NCBI GenBank assembly: GCA_944325735.1
Contig: CALVBI010000001.1
Span: forward strand, 310,001-374,000
Direction: 5' to 3'
DNA: 64,000 nucleotides
Origin: Candidatus Gastranaerophilales bacterium
GTDB taxonomy: Bacteria; Cyanobacteriota; Vampirovibrionia; Gastranaerophilales; Gastranaerophilaceae
Within the stretch, counting starts at the first letter, position 1, and the number at the start of each line of letters is the position of its first letter. The notes under the pieces were generated by a model. The model saw only the letters and a program-made list of their open reading frames with translations. It ran no database searches and was not told where the DNA came from. The translations under genes were made by a program, and so were the position numbers. Positions 35,003 to 44,922 of the stretch are shown here, piece by piece.

Positions 35003-35690
35003 ATTTTAACTTTTCCTTTGAATTAGTTTTAATTTTTTCTTCCAATAATCTTCTATTTTCTACAGAATTTAATAAAAAATTCTGATAATGCGGGTTTTCA
35101 AGATATTCGTTGTTTGCAAGGAAGTATGGATATTTAGTATAAATATATTCATAAATATGCGCTAATCTTTTAGATGTAAGATTTTTATTAGAAACTAAAT
35201 CTTGATAGTGTTGCGGGTATGCTTTATTTATAAATGTAATAAGTGCAATCGGGTTATAGCCTGCATTTACCATATAATCTACGGCTCTTTTATCAGACAC
35301 GAGTTCAAATTTTTTCGGAGCAGCTTTTATTTGTACTCCTGTAAGCCAACCGTTGCCCATTCCGTCAAATGTTCTTGAAGATCTGGCAATTTCTCTTGAA
35401 AGATACGCTGCAAGTTCATTATCATCGGCGATAAATTTATAGTATTCACGGAACATTACAATTTGCCTGCTTGTGACAGTTGTATCCATTTTTAATAATG
35501 AATCTTTTGCTTCTTTATCATAGACAAATATAATGTGCCCTTTAATTTTGTTTGCATTTAAAATATGTGTGCCAATATCATTTATTCTGTTTTGGATAGT
35601 TTGCTCTTGTATAATTTCTTTATCAGATACAGCAAAAGTGCTTGTTGAAAAAGTGAGCAGACATAAAAATGATATTATAATTTTTTTCAT
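34995..35690 (-). CDS. Secreted M48-type peptidase relative lacking the zinc site
   Basis: 231 residues, signal peptide about 1-20. The layout follows periplasmic M48 proteases of the BepA/LoiP type: an N-terminal helix pair, DNELAAYLSREIARSS where the family has the HExxH helix, then FELVSDKRAVDYMVNAGYNP where the third ligand sits. Here HExxH reads R99-E-I-A-R103, so both zinc histidines are lost, while the downstream E129 and D133 remain. It is probably a non-catalytic chaperone or scaffold. Operon with the 34433 gene (8-base overlap). Confidence 0.7.
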   Translation of the reverse strand: MKKIIISFLCLLTFSTSTFAVSDKEIIQEQTIQNRINDIGTHILNANKIKGHIIFVYDKEAKDSLLKMDTTVTSRQIVMFREYYKFIADDNELAAYLSREIARSSRTFDGMGNGWLTGVQIKAAPKKFELVSDKRAVDYMVNAGYNPIALITFINKAYPQHYQDLVSNKNLTSKRLAHIYEYIYTKYPYFLANNEYLENPHYQNFLLNSVENRRLLEEKIKTNSKEKLKYE

Positions 35691-35837
35691 ACATAACTCC
35701 GATTTTATATAATGATATATTATTTTTTTATATTAGTCAAAATAGTCTTATTAAATATACATTAAATAAAGGATTAAATTGAGTTGTTGTCAGGTTAAAA
35801 TATAAATGGGTTAGTAATATCTTTTAGGAGTGGCTTT

Positions 35838-36050
35838 ATGGAGGAAGTTTTTTATCCGCAAAATAATGGGGAGATTTCGGAATCTATTACACAAAGTTGG
35901 ACAGAACAGGCATTAGAATGTTATTCAATAAAATGCGATTGTACTAAATGTTCATTGAAAAACGGGCATTACTCTTTTAAGTGTCAAATGCCTAAAGTTA
36001 TTGATATTTTGATAAACGTTGCTGGCAGACCTAATACCAACCCCGTATAA
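35838..36050 (+). CDS. Small cysteine-containing protein of unknown function
   Basis: 70 residues. CYSIKCDCTKCSLKNGHYSFKCQMPK contains five cysteines in a stretch near the middle, arranged C-x4-C-x-C-x2-C and a later C, suggesting a small metal or redox site. No signal peptide. RBS AGGAGTGGC before the ATG. Own transcription unit, ending at the hairpins after it. Family not recognised. Confidence 0.6.
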   Translation: MEEVFYPQNNGEISESITQSWTEQALECYSIKCDCTKCSLKNGHYSFKCQMPKVIDILINVAGRPNTNPV

Positions 36051-36055
36051 TTCTT

Positions 36056-36120
36056 GTTACATTACATGTGAAAATGTAACGGTATTTTTGAGGCGGATGA
36101 ATTTCCGCCTTAATTTTTTT
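36056..36120 (+). terminator. Two hairpins, the second an intrinsic terminator
   Basis: GTTACATT (36056-36063) pairs with AATGTAAC (36073-36080). AGGCGGA (36091-36097) pairs with TCCGCCT (36104-36110), followed by TAATTTTTTT. Confidence 0.75.
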
Positions 36121-36166
36121 TATTTAAATTTTAAAAAATGATATTTTTATTGTATTATGTATTTGT

Positions 36167-37432
36167 ATGAAAAAGTTCTTTTTTCTATTATTAGCGGTAA
36201 TAGTTGTAAGTTTACCCTCTCAAGCTGAAATAATAAAAATTTCAGCGAATGATGCTGTTAAATTAGCTTTGCAGCATAATTTGGCTTTGCAAGCTAAACG
36301 CAAAGAAATTGCAGTTTTGGAACAAGAAGTTAAAATGGCGAATGCTCTTAAAAATCCGCAACTTCAATCAACTATTTTAATGGGACCTGTTGGAAAAACA
36401 AATGCAAGTCAAGCAGGTATAGCTATTCCTTTAGAAATTTCTAAAAGGGGAGTTCGTAAAAAGGCTGCAATTGCTAATATGAAATTGATTGAAAATCAAA
36501 TAAGACAAGAAGAGTTGAATTTAAAACTCGAAGTTATGGAAGCTTATTTTGATGTTGTATATATGAAATCAGTTGTAGCAATTTTACAGCAGAGAGAAGA
36601 ACTTTTTAAGAATATGAAATTGCTTGCAGAAAACAAGCCGAAAAATTCTAAAAATTACGAAATTGAAAAATTGCAATCTGATATAAAATATAAAAAACAA
36701 TTGGTTTCTTTGAACAAAGCAAAAGCTAATTTACTATATTCTCAATTCAATTTTAACAAAGTTTTGAATTTAAAAGATACTGATGTAATGTATGATACTC
36801 GTGAAAGTTCATTGTTCCAAGATCATATATCATTATTGGATATTCAATTACCTGAGTATGAAACTATTGAAGAAGTAGCAATGAAATATAGTTATTCTAT
36901 TAGAATAGCTTATGATAATATAGATAAATCCGAAAAAGAATTAGCAGTCGCAAAGCATAAAGTTATTCCTGATATTACAGTAATTGGCGGTTATGCTTTT
37001 TCAGGTGATGGAATGTTGCATGGTGGTTATGCTGGTGGTTATTTGGATTTGCCTGTTTTTTATTCATATAGACCTGAAGTAAAACGTGCTAAAATTATTC
37101 TTGAAAGAGCTAAAATTGACAGAGTGTCTTTTGAAAATAAATTAAAATTTGCCCTAAAAGAAGATTACAACCAGTTTAAATATGCAAAAGAAAATATGGG
37201 GTATTACAAAGATATTTTAAAAGAGTCTGATAAAATTTTGAAAATGTCAGAACAACGTTATGCAAAAGGTGATACTCAATTATTGAATTTGTTTATTATT
37301 GAAAATTCTCATCAGGAAATTTTAAACGAATATATCAGCGCAATGCAGGTATATTACAATGCATATTTAGATTTAATACATAATATGGGACATGATGTTC
37401 TGTTAGATGAAAGTTCTTTAGATGATTTATAA
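36167..37432 (+). CDS. TolC-like outer-membrane efflux protein
   Basis: 421 residues with signal peptide (about 1-20, SQA-E). Two related halves, each starting with the ANDAVKLALQHNLALQAKRKEI-type helix, long coiled-coil helices and short membrane strands, as in the outer membrane efflux protein family. Such channels join with an inner-membrane pump and a periplasmic adaptor; neither is encoded here. A TATTAT -10 lies eight bases before the ATG and no RBS is visible, so the leader is absent or one to two bases long. Its presence supports an outer membrane. Confidence 0.88.
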   Translation: MKKFFFLLLAVIVVSLPSQAEIIKISANDAVKLALQHNLALQAKRKEIAVLEQEVKMANALKNPQLQSTILMGPVGKTNASQAGIAIPLEISKRGVRKKAAIANMKLIENQIRQEELNLKLEVMEAYFDVVYMKSVVAILQQREELFKNMKLLAENKPKNSKNYEIEKLQSDIKYKKQLVSLNKAKANLLYSQFNFNKVLNLKDTDVMYDTRESSLFQDHISLLDIQLPEYETIEEVAMKYSYSIRIAYDNIDKSEKELAVAKHKVIPDITVIGGYAFSGDGMLHGGYAGGYLDLPVFYSYRPEVKRAKIILERAKIDRVSFENKLKFALKEDYNQFKYAKENMGYYKDILKESDKILKMSEQRYAKGDTQLLNLFIIENSHQEILNEYISAMQVYYNAYLDLIHNMGHDVLLDESSLDDL

Positions 37433-37459
37433 AAAAAATCGTTGAAAGTGTTCAACGAT
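37430..37459 (-). terminator. Intrinsic terminator of the two small minus-strand genes
   Basis: ATCGTTGAA (37438-37446) pairs with TTCAACGAT (37451-37459). On the minus strand it is followed by eight T. The tail overlaps the stop codon of the TolC-like gene. Confidence 0.8.
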
Positions 37460-37526
37460 ATTATGTATTGTTATAAATTTTTGCTATCCCAAATCTCGGT
37501 AGCTGTTCTTAACAGCAGAGTTATGC

Positions 37527-37739
37527 TCATCGGGCTAGGCCCTCTTTATGAAATTTCATAAGCTTTGCAAGATGCCATTCTCTTGCACTGATGTCATCTA
37601 TTTGGTTTTTAATATCTTCTAATTCTGCAAGTAGTGTTTGCAAATCTTTTCTTTGAGGAGTTGGCTGTTCAAAATGTTCTTCATCTTCAAGCCAAAATAG
37701 TGGCAAACAATCATTTTCGAATAGTTCTTTGTCATTCAT
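37527..37739 (-). CDS. Small acidic protein of unknown function
   Basis: 70 residues from the ATG at 37737-37739, chosen for the GGAG nine bases upstream. A longer frame to 37784 has no RBS. The N-terminal half is acidic and aromatic (CLPLFWLEDEEHFEQP), the C-terminal half a probable coiled-coil (LQTLLAELEDIKNQIDDI). Family not recognised. It follows the 37788 gene on the same strand. Its 3' untranslated region (37460-37526) can form small hairpins such as GCTGTT/AACAGC. Confidence 0.6.
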   Translation of the reverse strand: MNDKELFENDCLPLFWLEDEEHFEQPTPQRKDLQTLLAELEDIKNQIDDISAREWHLAKLMKFHKEGLAR

Positions 37740-37787
37740 AATGCTACACTCCGATATTTTTTTAGATACACATTTTTTAATCAACAG

Positions 37788-38015
37788 TTATGCATTTTCT
37801 TTCTTTTGATATTGTGTAATAAATGCATGAATCATATCTACTAAATCAAAATTTCCATATTTAAACGGATAAGGCTGATTTGAATATTCACTGTCAGTTA
37901 CTTTTTGTAGTTCTCTTACTTGTTTATAATCAAGTGAATCAAAATCAAAACTTGTCATTTCACCGTAATCCAACATAAGATCTTCCATATCCATAACTTT
38001 TTTTTCTTCGTTCAT
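37788..38015 (-). CDS. Small acidic protein of unknown function
   Basis: 75 residues from the ATG at 38013-38015, with AAGGAG nine bases upstream; a GTG six bases earlier is too close to that RBS. Acidic with aromatic residues (DLMLDYGEMTSFDFDSLDYKQVRELQ) and a helical C-terminus. No signal peptide or known domain. First gene of a two-gene unit with the 37527 gene. Confidence 0.6.
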   Translation of the reverse strand: MNEEKKVMDMEDLMLDYGEMTSFDFDSLDYKQVRELQKVTDSEYSNQPYPFKYGNFDLVDMIHAFITQYQKKENA

Positions 38016-38205
38016 GAGCACACACTCCTTATTAACAATCTATCAACAAATTTTTTATCGGATATGTTTTAGAAAAACTTTAGGATTTTAAATGTTTTTG
38101 TAACATATTTTTACATACTCTTATAAAATTCATTCAAATAGAGGTTTGACTTTGTGAAAAAAATCATTAACATAAAAAATAAAGTAAGTAGAATGAGGGC
38201 GTAGT

Positions 38206-38754
38206 ATGAGTAATAATATACTTTCAGGTGTTTATGCAGGTTTGACTAATACATATTCATATCTTGCATCACAGTATCCTGAAGGTTTAACATTGGATAA
38301 TTTAACTGAGGCAAGAACTAAGACTTCTAACTATGGAGTTTTAAACCAATCTTTTGCTTCATATTTACAAACAAATTTCGGATCTATAGATAAAGACGGT
38401 GACGGTATAATTACAGCAGAAGAAATGAATAACCTTTCAAATACAATTTCTACACAAGGTTTGACAAAAGCTGAATTAACACAATTATATGCATCAGGTT
38501 CAAGCGGTTTGTCTGAAAGTACAATGACAAAAATTCTTGAACATTTTGATGAAATGGATACAAATCATGATGGTAGAATTACTAGTGCTGAAATTTCAGC
38601 ATATGATGTAAATTGTGCAAGAATGGAAGTTGAAGATGATTTTAATAATCGTCGTGTAACTGATATGTCTGTTTTTTATGGTGATAGTAGTTCATCATCC
38701 GCTGATTCATACAGTCTGTTAAGTTATAAATATAAATCCAATAAAAATTCATAG
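38206..38754 (+). CDS. EF-hand calcium-binding protein
   Basis: 182 residues with two canonical 12-residue EF-hand loops: D62 to E73 (DKDGDGIITAEE) and D118 to E129 (DTNHDGRITSAE). Both have acidic residues at loop positions 1, 3 or 5 and 12. A Ser-rich tail ends the protein. No signal peptide, so a cytoplasmic calcium sensor or buffer is likely; a non-classical export route cannot be excluded. RBS GAGGGC before the ATG. Confidence 0.85.
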   Translation: MSNNILSGVYAGLTNTYSYLASQYPEGLTLDNLTEARTKTSNYGVLNQSFASYLQTNFGSIDKDGDGIITAEEMNNLSNTISTQGLTKAELTQLYASGSSGLSESTMTKILEHFDEMDTNHDGRITSAEISAYDVNCARMEVEDDFNNRRVTDMSVFYGDSSSSSADSYSLLSYKYKSNKNS

Positions 38755-38806
38755 ATAAAGACATATTTACACACATTAAACTTAGTAACGATACATTTGG
38801 AAAGGA

Positions 38807-38840
38807 AATGACGCTTTATATTTAAAGAGTCATTTTTTTT
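38807..38840 (+). terminator. Intrinsic terminator after the EF-hand gene
   Basis: AATGAC and CTTTA pair with TAAAG and GTCATT (one G-A mismatch), followed by eight T. Confidence 0.7.
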
Positions 38841-38906
38841 ATTTAATTGAAAATCGCTAAAATATATGTTAAAATAATTAAGTACAAACATAAAAGGAGC
38901 TTTAGA

Positions 38907-39760
38907 ATGGAAAGAGATTTATTGTTTAGAAAAGTCGGGGGGGGGGCGATTTAACAGCTTTCCTGCTTGCTTTTTGCCCGATTGGTATAAAAAGAAAAAA
39001 GTGTTATGTTGAGGATATAAAACATCAAATAAATGCTTTTACTCTTGCAGAAGTTTTAATAACACTTGGTATTATTGGTGTAGTTGCAGCTATGACTATG
39101 CCATCATTAATTCAGAAGTACAAAGAAAAAGTTTGGTTAAATCAATTTAAAACTACGTATTCTATACTTTCTCAAGCATATTTAAGTGCTTATCAGGAAT
39201 ATGGGTTACCTGAAGAATGGGGATTATCTACAAATTCTCAAGATAAAGATAGTATTGCAAAAGTATCATCTTATCTTTTTAAATATTTAAAACTTGCAAA
39301 TGATTTTAAACAGAATGATAAAAATAGTTCTAATGGATTACCTGTCCATTATAAAGATTTAGATGGAACAAATCTAGGAACAAATTTTAATGGATGGAAT
39401 GGTCGTGATTATGTTGTTGTTTTAACAAATGGTGCAGTAATTGGGATAAACAGTATTGGTTATATTGCACAAGATGCAAATAGTCAAAATAAAAAATTTT
39501 TGGTTAGTATGTATATTGACACCAATGGTGTGAGAGGCCCTAATCAATTTGGAAAAGATTTCTTTTTTATTTATTTAAATTCGCATGAAAATTATCCTGT
39601 TATTACCGGTTATCCTTTATGGTGGATAAGTGAAAAAAATTGTTCTACTAAAACAACTTCTGGGTGGTATTCCGGGGGAGCTTGTGCAACATGGATTATA
39701 AAAAATTGGAATATGGATTATCTTCATCGAGAATTAACACATGATGAATGGATTAATTAA
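38907..39760 (+). CDS. Prepilin-like gene with poly-G tract, out of frame (probable phase-OFF)
   Basis: An ATG at 38907 with a perfect AAGGAG starts MERDLLFRKV, then a run of ten G (38937-38946) leads to TAA at 38952. The frame one base away is open from 38948 and encodes DLTAFLLAFCPIGIKRKKC, then NAFTLAEVLITLGIIGVV, a prepilin N-terminus, through a 222-residue body to 39760. Eleven (or eight) G would join the start to the pilin. The leader before the expected A-F cleavage would be unusually long (about 49 residues). C-terminal features (NGVRGPNQFGKD, Cys pair) resemble the 45846 protein. Confidence 0.75.
38937..38946 (+). repeat. Homopolymer of ten G
   Basis: By far the longest G run in this AT-rich window, located nine codons after a start codon with a strong RBS. 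A slippage-prone tract in this position is typical of contingency loci. Confidence 0.9.
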
Positions 39761-39786
39761 AAAAGGCTCTTGTAAGAGCCTTTTTT
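39761..39786. terminator. Bidirectional intrinsic terminator
   Basis: GGCTCT (39765-39770) pairs with AGAGCC (39775-39780), flanked by A and T runs on the two sides. It lies between the convergent prepilin-like gene and eno. Confidence 0.85.
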
Positions 39787-39793
39787 AATCCTT

Positions 39794-41101
<1,308 letters not shown>

Positions 41102-41237
41102 CTATATAAATTTGAAATATATTTATATAGACATTTTACACTCTTTTTGACCTTGTGATAATCTTTTCATAAAACTTTTAACTTTGCAAGTAGGTTATAT
41201 AGTCTAAATATATGATGTGTAATATTAAACCAGTTTA

Positions 41238-41243
41238 TATAAT
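41238..41243 (+). promoter_or_regulatory. -10 element of the DUF3137-lemA operon
   Basis: TATAAT, six bases, then ATG at 41250 with no RBS; leaderless start predicted. Confidence 0.5.
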
Positions 41244-41249
41244 TAAAAA

Positions 41250-42368
41250 ATGGATAGAACTCAATTAAATCAAAAATTTGAAGAATTATACGCTAAAAAA
41301 TTAGCTCCTAAAATTATTCCTCTTGAACAAGAAAGATTGTCTGCTTCAAAAATATCAAATATTAATAATTTATTAGGTTTATTATTTTTTATTGGTGCTT
41401 TGGGTGGAACATTCTTATTCTCAAAGTTATATTTTTTGTTATTGATAGTCCCTGCTGTAATAATATTTTTAATAGAAAATAGAAGACAGAATAAATTCAG
41501 ATTGAAAATAAAACAGCAGTTATTAATGGAAATTTTTTCTTTGTTTGGAAAATTTCAGTATTCACCTGATAAAGAACTTATAACAAAAAATGAAATATAT
41601 AAAACAGGTTTATTTCCAAGATTTAATCGAAAAAAAGATGATGATAGAATTTTTGGGAATTACAAGGGGATGGATGTAGTTATTGTTGAAACAGAATTAA
41701 CTCATTCCGAAACAACAAAAAGAGGAGATTCAAATGAGAATAAAACTATAAGAGATTTTAATGGTTTAATAATAAAAGTAAGTTTAAATAAACCATATAA
41801 AGGTAAAACTCTTTTATATCAAAAAGCAATTGGTCAAAAAGGCCAAAAACAGGCAATTAAATCTATGTTATCTGAAGGTTTGGGAGAAGAACAAGCTGAT
41901 AAGATTGCAAATTCAGATGTCGTTAATGCTGTAACTGGTGTTTTAGCTTTTGCAGAAAAACCTTTAATAAATCGTTTAAATATATCTGGAGATGGACTAT
42001 CTGTTGATCTTGGCAGAGAAATTAGAGTTGATAGAAACTTAAAAAAAGTTTCTCTTGAAGATCCTGAATTTAGTCAAATGTATGATATTTATTCTGATGA
42101 TCAAGTTGAAGCAAGATATATTTTGACTCCTACTTTTATGGAAAGACTCAAAAATATAAGAGAAGTTATTGGAGGATATCATATTCATTGTATGGTAGAA
42201 AATCAATATATTACTTTATTTATTGAAATTCCTAAAGATTTCTTTGAAATTGGCAGTTTATCAAATTCTATAAACAATAAAAAAATTTATGAAGGTATAT
42301 TTATTCAATTAATTACTATATTTAATCTTATTCATTATTTCAAATTGGATAAAAAATTAGGTTTATAA
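41250..42368 (+). CDS. DUF3137 membrane protein
   Basis: 372 residues. Two adjacent membrane helices (about 48-80, ending LIENRRQNKFR) near the N-terminus, then a large soluble domain with the DUF3137 pattern: FGNYKGMDVVIVETELTH, FNGLIIKVSLNKPYKGKTLL, EDPEFSQMYDIYSDDQVEARYILTPTFMERL and LFIEIPKDFFEIG. The family is of unknown function and commonly sits beside lemA, as here (20 bases upstream). Confidence 0.85.
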   Translation: MDRTQLNQKFEELYAKKLAPKIIPLEQERLSASKISNINNLLGLLFFIGALGGTFLFSKLYFLLLIVPAVIIFLIENRRQNKFRLKIKQQLLMEIFSLFGKFQYSPDKELITKNEIYKTGLFPRFNRKKDDDRIFGNYKGMDVVIVETELTHSETTKRGDSNENKTIRDFNGLIIKVSLNKPYKGKTLLYQKAIGQKGQKQAIKSMLSEGLGEEQADKIANSDVVNAVTGVLAFAEKPLINRLNISGDGLSVDLGREIRVDRNLKKVSLEDPEFSQMYDIYSDDQVEARYILTPTFMERLKNIREVIGGYHIHCMVENQYITLFIEIPKDFFEIGSLSNSINNKKIYEGIFIQLITIFNLIHYFKLDKKLGL

Positions 42369-42388
42369 AATAAGAAAGGATATTTAAT

Positions 42389-42937
42389 ATGGAGATTTTA
42401 CTATTATTAGTCGCAATTGTGGTTATTGGACCTTATTTTGTTTATGTACAACTTATTAAGAAAAAAAATCAAGTTAAACAAGCTGAAGGTAGTATTGATG
42501 TTCAATTAAAGAAACGTTATGACTTAATTCCTAACATTTTGACAATCGCTAAAAAATTTATGGAACATGAAAGATCTTTGATTGAGGATATTACAAAACT
42601 TAGAACTCAAGCTGCTACAGCAAATGAAATGTCTGAAAAAATAAAATTAGATAATGCGATTAAAGGTAAAATGGAACAATTGATGGTAAATTTTGAAAAT
42701 TATCCACAATTAAAATCAGATGCAACAATGGTACAAGCTATGCAGACTTATGCAGAAGTTGAAGAACATATTGCCGCAGCAAGAAGATTTTATAATAGTG
42801 CGGTAAATGAATTAAATAATGCAGTTGAAATTTTTCCATCGTCAATCATTGCAGGCATGTTAAATATAAAAGCTAAACCATTTTTTGAAGTTCAAGAAAA
42901 TGAAAGACGTCCTGTTAATGCCTCTGATATTTTATAA
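42389..42937 (+). CDS. LemA-family protein
   Basis: 182 residues. An N-terminal membrane helix is followed by the conserved AEGSIDVQLKKRYDLIPNIL and the long antiparallel helices, with AARRFYNSAVNELNNAVEIFPSSIIA near the end. LemA proteins are membrane-anchored coiled-coils of unclear role. RBS AGAAAGGAT. Operon with the DUF3137 gene; the pairing supports a joint membrane function. Confidence 0.92.
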   Translation: MEILLLLVAIVVIGPYFVYVQLIKKKNQVKQAEGSIDVQLKKRYDLIPNILTIAKKFMEHERSLIEDITKLRTQAATANEMSEKIKLDNAIKGKMEQLMVNFENYPQLKSDATMVQAMQTYAEVEEHIAAARRFYNSAVNELNNAVEIFPSSIIAGMLNIKAKPFFEVQENERRPVNASDIL

Positions 42938-42966
42938 TAAATAGTAATTATTTAAAATAAGAGTAT

Positions 42967-42998
42967 AACATCCCTTCTATGTATATGGAAGGGATGTT
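42967..42998. terminator. Terminator between lemA and the MATE gene
   Basis: Perfect 11-bp stem: AACATCCCTTC (42967-42977) with GAAGGGATGTT (42988-42998), then T-rich DNA. The MATE stop codon abuts it. Confidence 0.75.
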
Positions 42999-44380
42999 TA
43001 ATTATTTGATAAGTAACTGTGTAATTTATTTTTGACTTTGTAAATAATATGTTTAATACTGTATAAATATCCGAAAAACAGTACAGTAGAAGCACTTACC
43101 CAAGCAATAGGACCTGCATAAAACATGCCGATATAGCCAAATTTTATAGCAAGGTAAACCGCTGTAAATGCTCTCATTACAAGTTCTGCAATACTTGATA
43201 ATAATGGGAAAACAGTTTCTCCCATACCTTGCAAAGCATTTCTGTAAATAAAGATTTGACCGAGGAAGAAATAAAATATTGTACTTATTAAAAGGTAACT
43301 GTGTGCAATATTAATAATTTCTTTTGTAGCAGTTCCTATGAAAGCTCCAATGATATTTGTGCCCCAAAATCTCATTACAAATGCCATTACGATACTTAAG
43401 ACAATATTAATTGTAGATGTTTTAATTACGCCTAATCGTATTCTTTTAAATTTGCGTGCTCCGAAGTTTTGTGCAACATAAGTTGCAAGAGCTACACCAA
43501 ATGACATCATAGGTAAAGTTGCAATTTGTTCTATTCTTAATGCTGCTGTCATTGCTGCAATTACGTTTGATCCGAAAGAGTTGCATACACTTTGAATTAT
43601 AAGAATACTGATCCCAAGAATAGAAAATTGAACAGCCATTGGCACCCCTATTTTTAGATGTTCATATGCTGAATTATAAAAATCTTTATCAAATTTTATA
43701 AACCATTCATTTCTATGGATTCTAAGGATTGGAAATTTATATTTTATAAAAATTGTACATAATATAACAGAAATCCCTTGTGATAAGATTACCGCAATGG
43801 CAGATCCGGGGACTCCCATATGAAAAATGATTATAAATACTAGAGCAAGTACAATATTTATCAATGATGCAACGATTAAAAAGTACAAAGGTGTTTTGCT
43901 ATCACCTAAAGCTCTTATGATACTTGCTAACATGTTATACAAGGTAGTTGCAATTAGACCTATGATGATAATTTCAACATACCAAAAAGCGTTATGATAA
44001 ATATTATCAGGTACGTTCATCCATTTTAAAATGTAATTCATTGATAATGCAAAAATAGATGAAAAAATAAAAGTTACAATTACGCTTAAAATTGTAGATA
44101 TAACAACAGAATTACGAACCCCTTGAATGTCTTTAGCACCAAATCTTTGACCTGTGACAACTGCAAAACCATTCGTTAATCCAACAATGATAAATGTAAT
44201 TAAGAAAAATAAAGGTGCTACAGCTCCGACTGCTGCGAAAGATTCTACACCTAAAGTTCTTCCGACAATTACAAGGTCTGCTATGTTGTATAATTGCTGA
44301 AAAACATTCCCGATTAAAAGCGGTACAGAAAATAGCAATATATGTTTTAAGGGGCTCCCTTTTGTCATATCAGTAATCAT
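42998..44380 (-). CDS. MATE-family multidrug exporter
   Basis: 460 residues, twelve predicted membrane helices in two related halves. The N-terminal segment SPLKHILLFSVPLLIGNVFQQLYNIADLVIVGRTLG and the later PMAVQFSILGISILIIQ and FIYRNALQGMGET are classic MATE/DinF-type signatures. It exports cationic compounds by sodium or proton antiport. Substrate unknown. It ends just before tRNA-Met on the other strand. Confidence 0.93.
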   Translation of the reverse strand: MITDMTKGSPLKHILLFSVPLLIGNVFQQLYNIADLVIVGRTLGVESFAAVGAVAPLFFLITFIIVGLTNGFAVVTGQRFGAKDIQGVRNSVVISTILSVIVTFIFSSIFALSMNYILKWMNVPDNIYHNAFWYVEIIIIGLIATTLYNMLASIIRALGDSKTPLYFLIVASLINIVLALVFIIIFHMGVPGSAIAVILSQGISVILCTIFIKYKFPILRIHRNEWFIKFDKDFYNSAYEHLKIGVPMAVQFSILGISILIIQSVCNSFGSNVIAAMTAALRIEQIATLPMMSFGVALATYVAQNFGARKFKRIRLGVIKTSTINIVLSIVMAFVMRFWGTNIIGAFIGTATKEIINIAHSYLLISTIFYFFLGQIFIYRNALQGMGETVFPLLSSIAELVMRAFTAVYLAIKFGYIGMFYAGPIAWVSASTVLFFGYLYSIKHIIYKVKNKLHSYLSNN

Positions 44381-44508
44381 AAAACCATACCTTTTTAATT
44401 TCTTTTCTAAATTAAATTATACTAAAAATAGAATTGTTTTACAAAATACTTGAAATTTAAAATATTTTGTGCAAAGATAGATTTTGTCAATTAAATAATA
44501 AGACTTAT

Positions 44509-44582
44509 GGCAAGGTAGCTCAGCTGGTGAGAGCGCACGGCTCATACCCGTGAGGTCGAGAGTTCGAATCTCTCCCTTGCTA
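44509..44582 (+). tRNA. tRNA-Met (CAT), elongator type
   Basis: 74-base cloverleaf. Acceptor GGCAAGG pairs with CCTTGCT (one G-U), the D arm contains AGCTCAGCTGGTGAGAGC, the anticodon stem CACGG/CCGTG holds loop CTCATAC with anticodon CAT, and the T arm has GTTCGAATC. The discriminator is A and no CCA is encoded. The anticodon stem lacks the three G-C pairs of initiator tRNA, so it is the elongator type. The 3' half is repeated downstream at 44729-44768. Confidence 0.96.
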
Positions 44583-44768
44583 TTTTTTTTGTTTAACCAC
44601 AGGTAATTAGCCTTGCGCAGATATACAATCCCAATCGAATCGGCCTCAAGTTTTCGTCCGCTTCTCTTGGAGCGCACGTCTACCTCTTGCAAAACTTGAC
44701 ATTTAGTCAACTTTTGCTTCGGCACAGTCCGTGAGGTCGAGAGTTCGAATCTCTCCCTTGCTATTTTT
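44548..44768 (+). repeat. att-like duplication of the tRNA-Met 3' half
   Basis: The 40 bases at 44548-44587 (anticodon-stem 3' arm to just past the tRNA end) recur without a mismatch at 44729-44768, an offset of 181. The DNA between (44591-44728) is 63 G/C of 138, about 46%, far richer than its surroundings. It has no convincing gene. This is the footprint expected of a tRNA-targeting integrative element that was reduced or excised. The following 150 bases to 44922 hold nothing I recognise. Confidence 0.75.
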
Positions 44769-44922
44769 ATTTGTCTAATTCAGATAATTCGTGCCATTTG
44801 ACTAAAACAAGCTGATTCTTTACAGTAAGTCAGTATTTATAAAAATGTAAAAATATTGTTTAAAATCAACAAAAAATGTTACTATATGAACTGCTTTTTT
44901 ATCTTAATAAGGGTTAATACAA

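Noticed and set aside
44417-44725. Open frame on the minus strand through tRNA-Met (GEIRTLDLTGMSRALSPAEL region)
   Set aside because: That peptide is the well-known spurious translation of the antisense strand of tRNA-Met, and the rest lies in the att-like spacer; no RBS.
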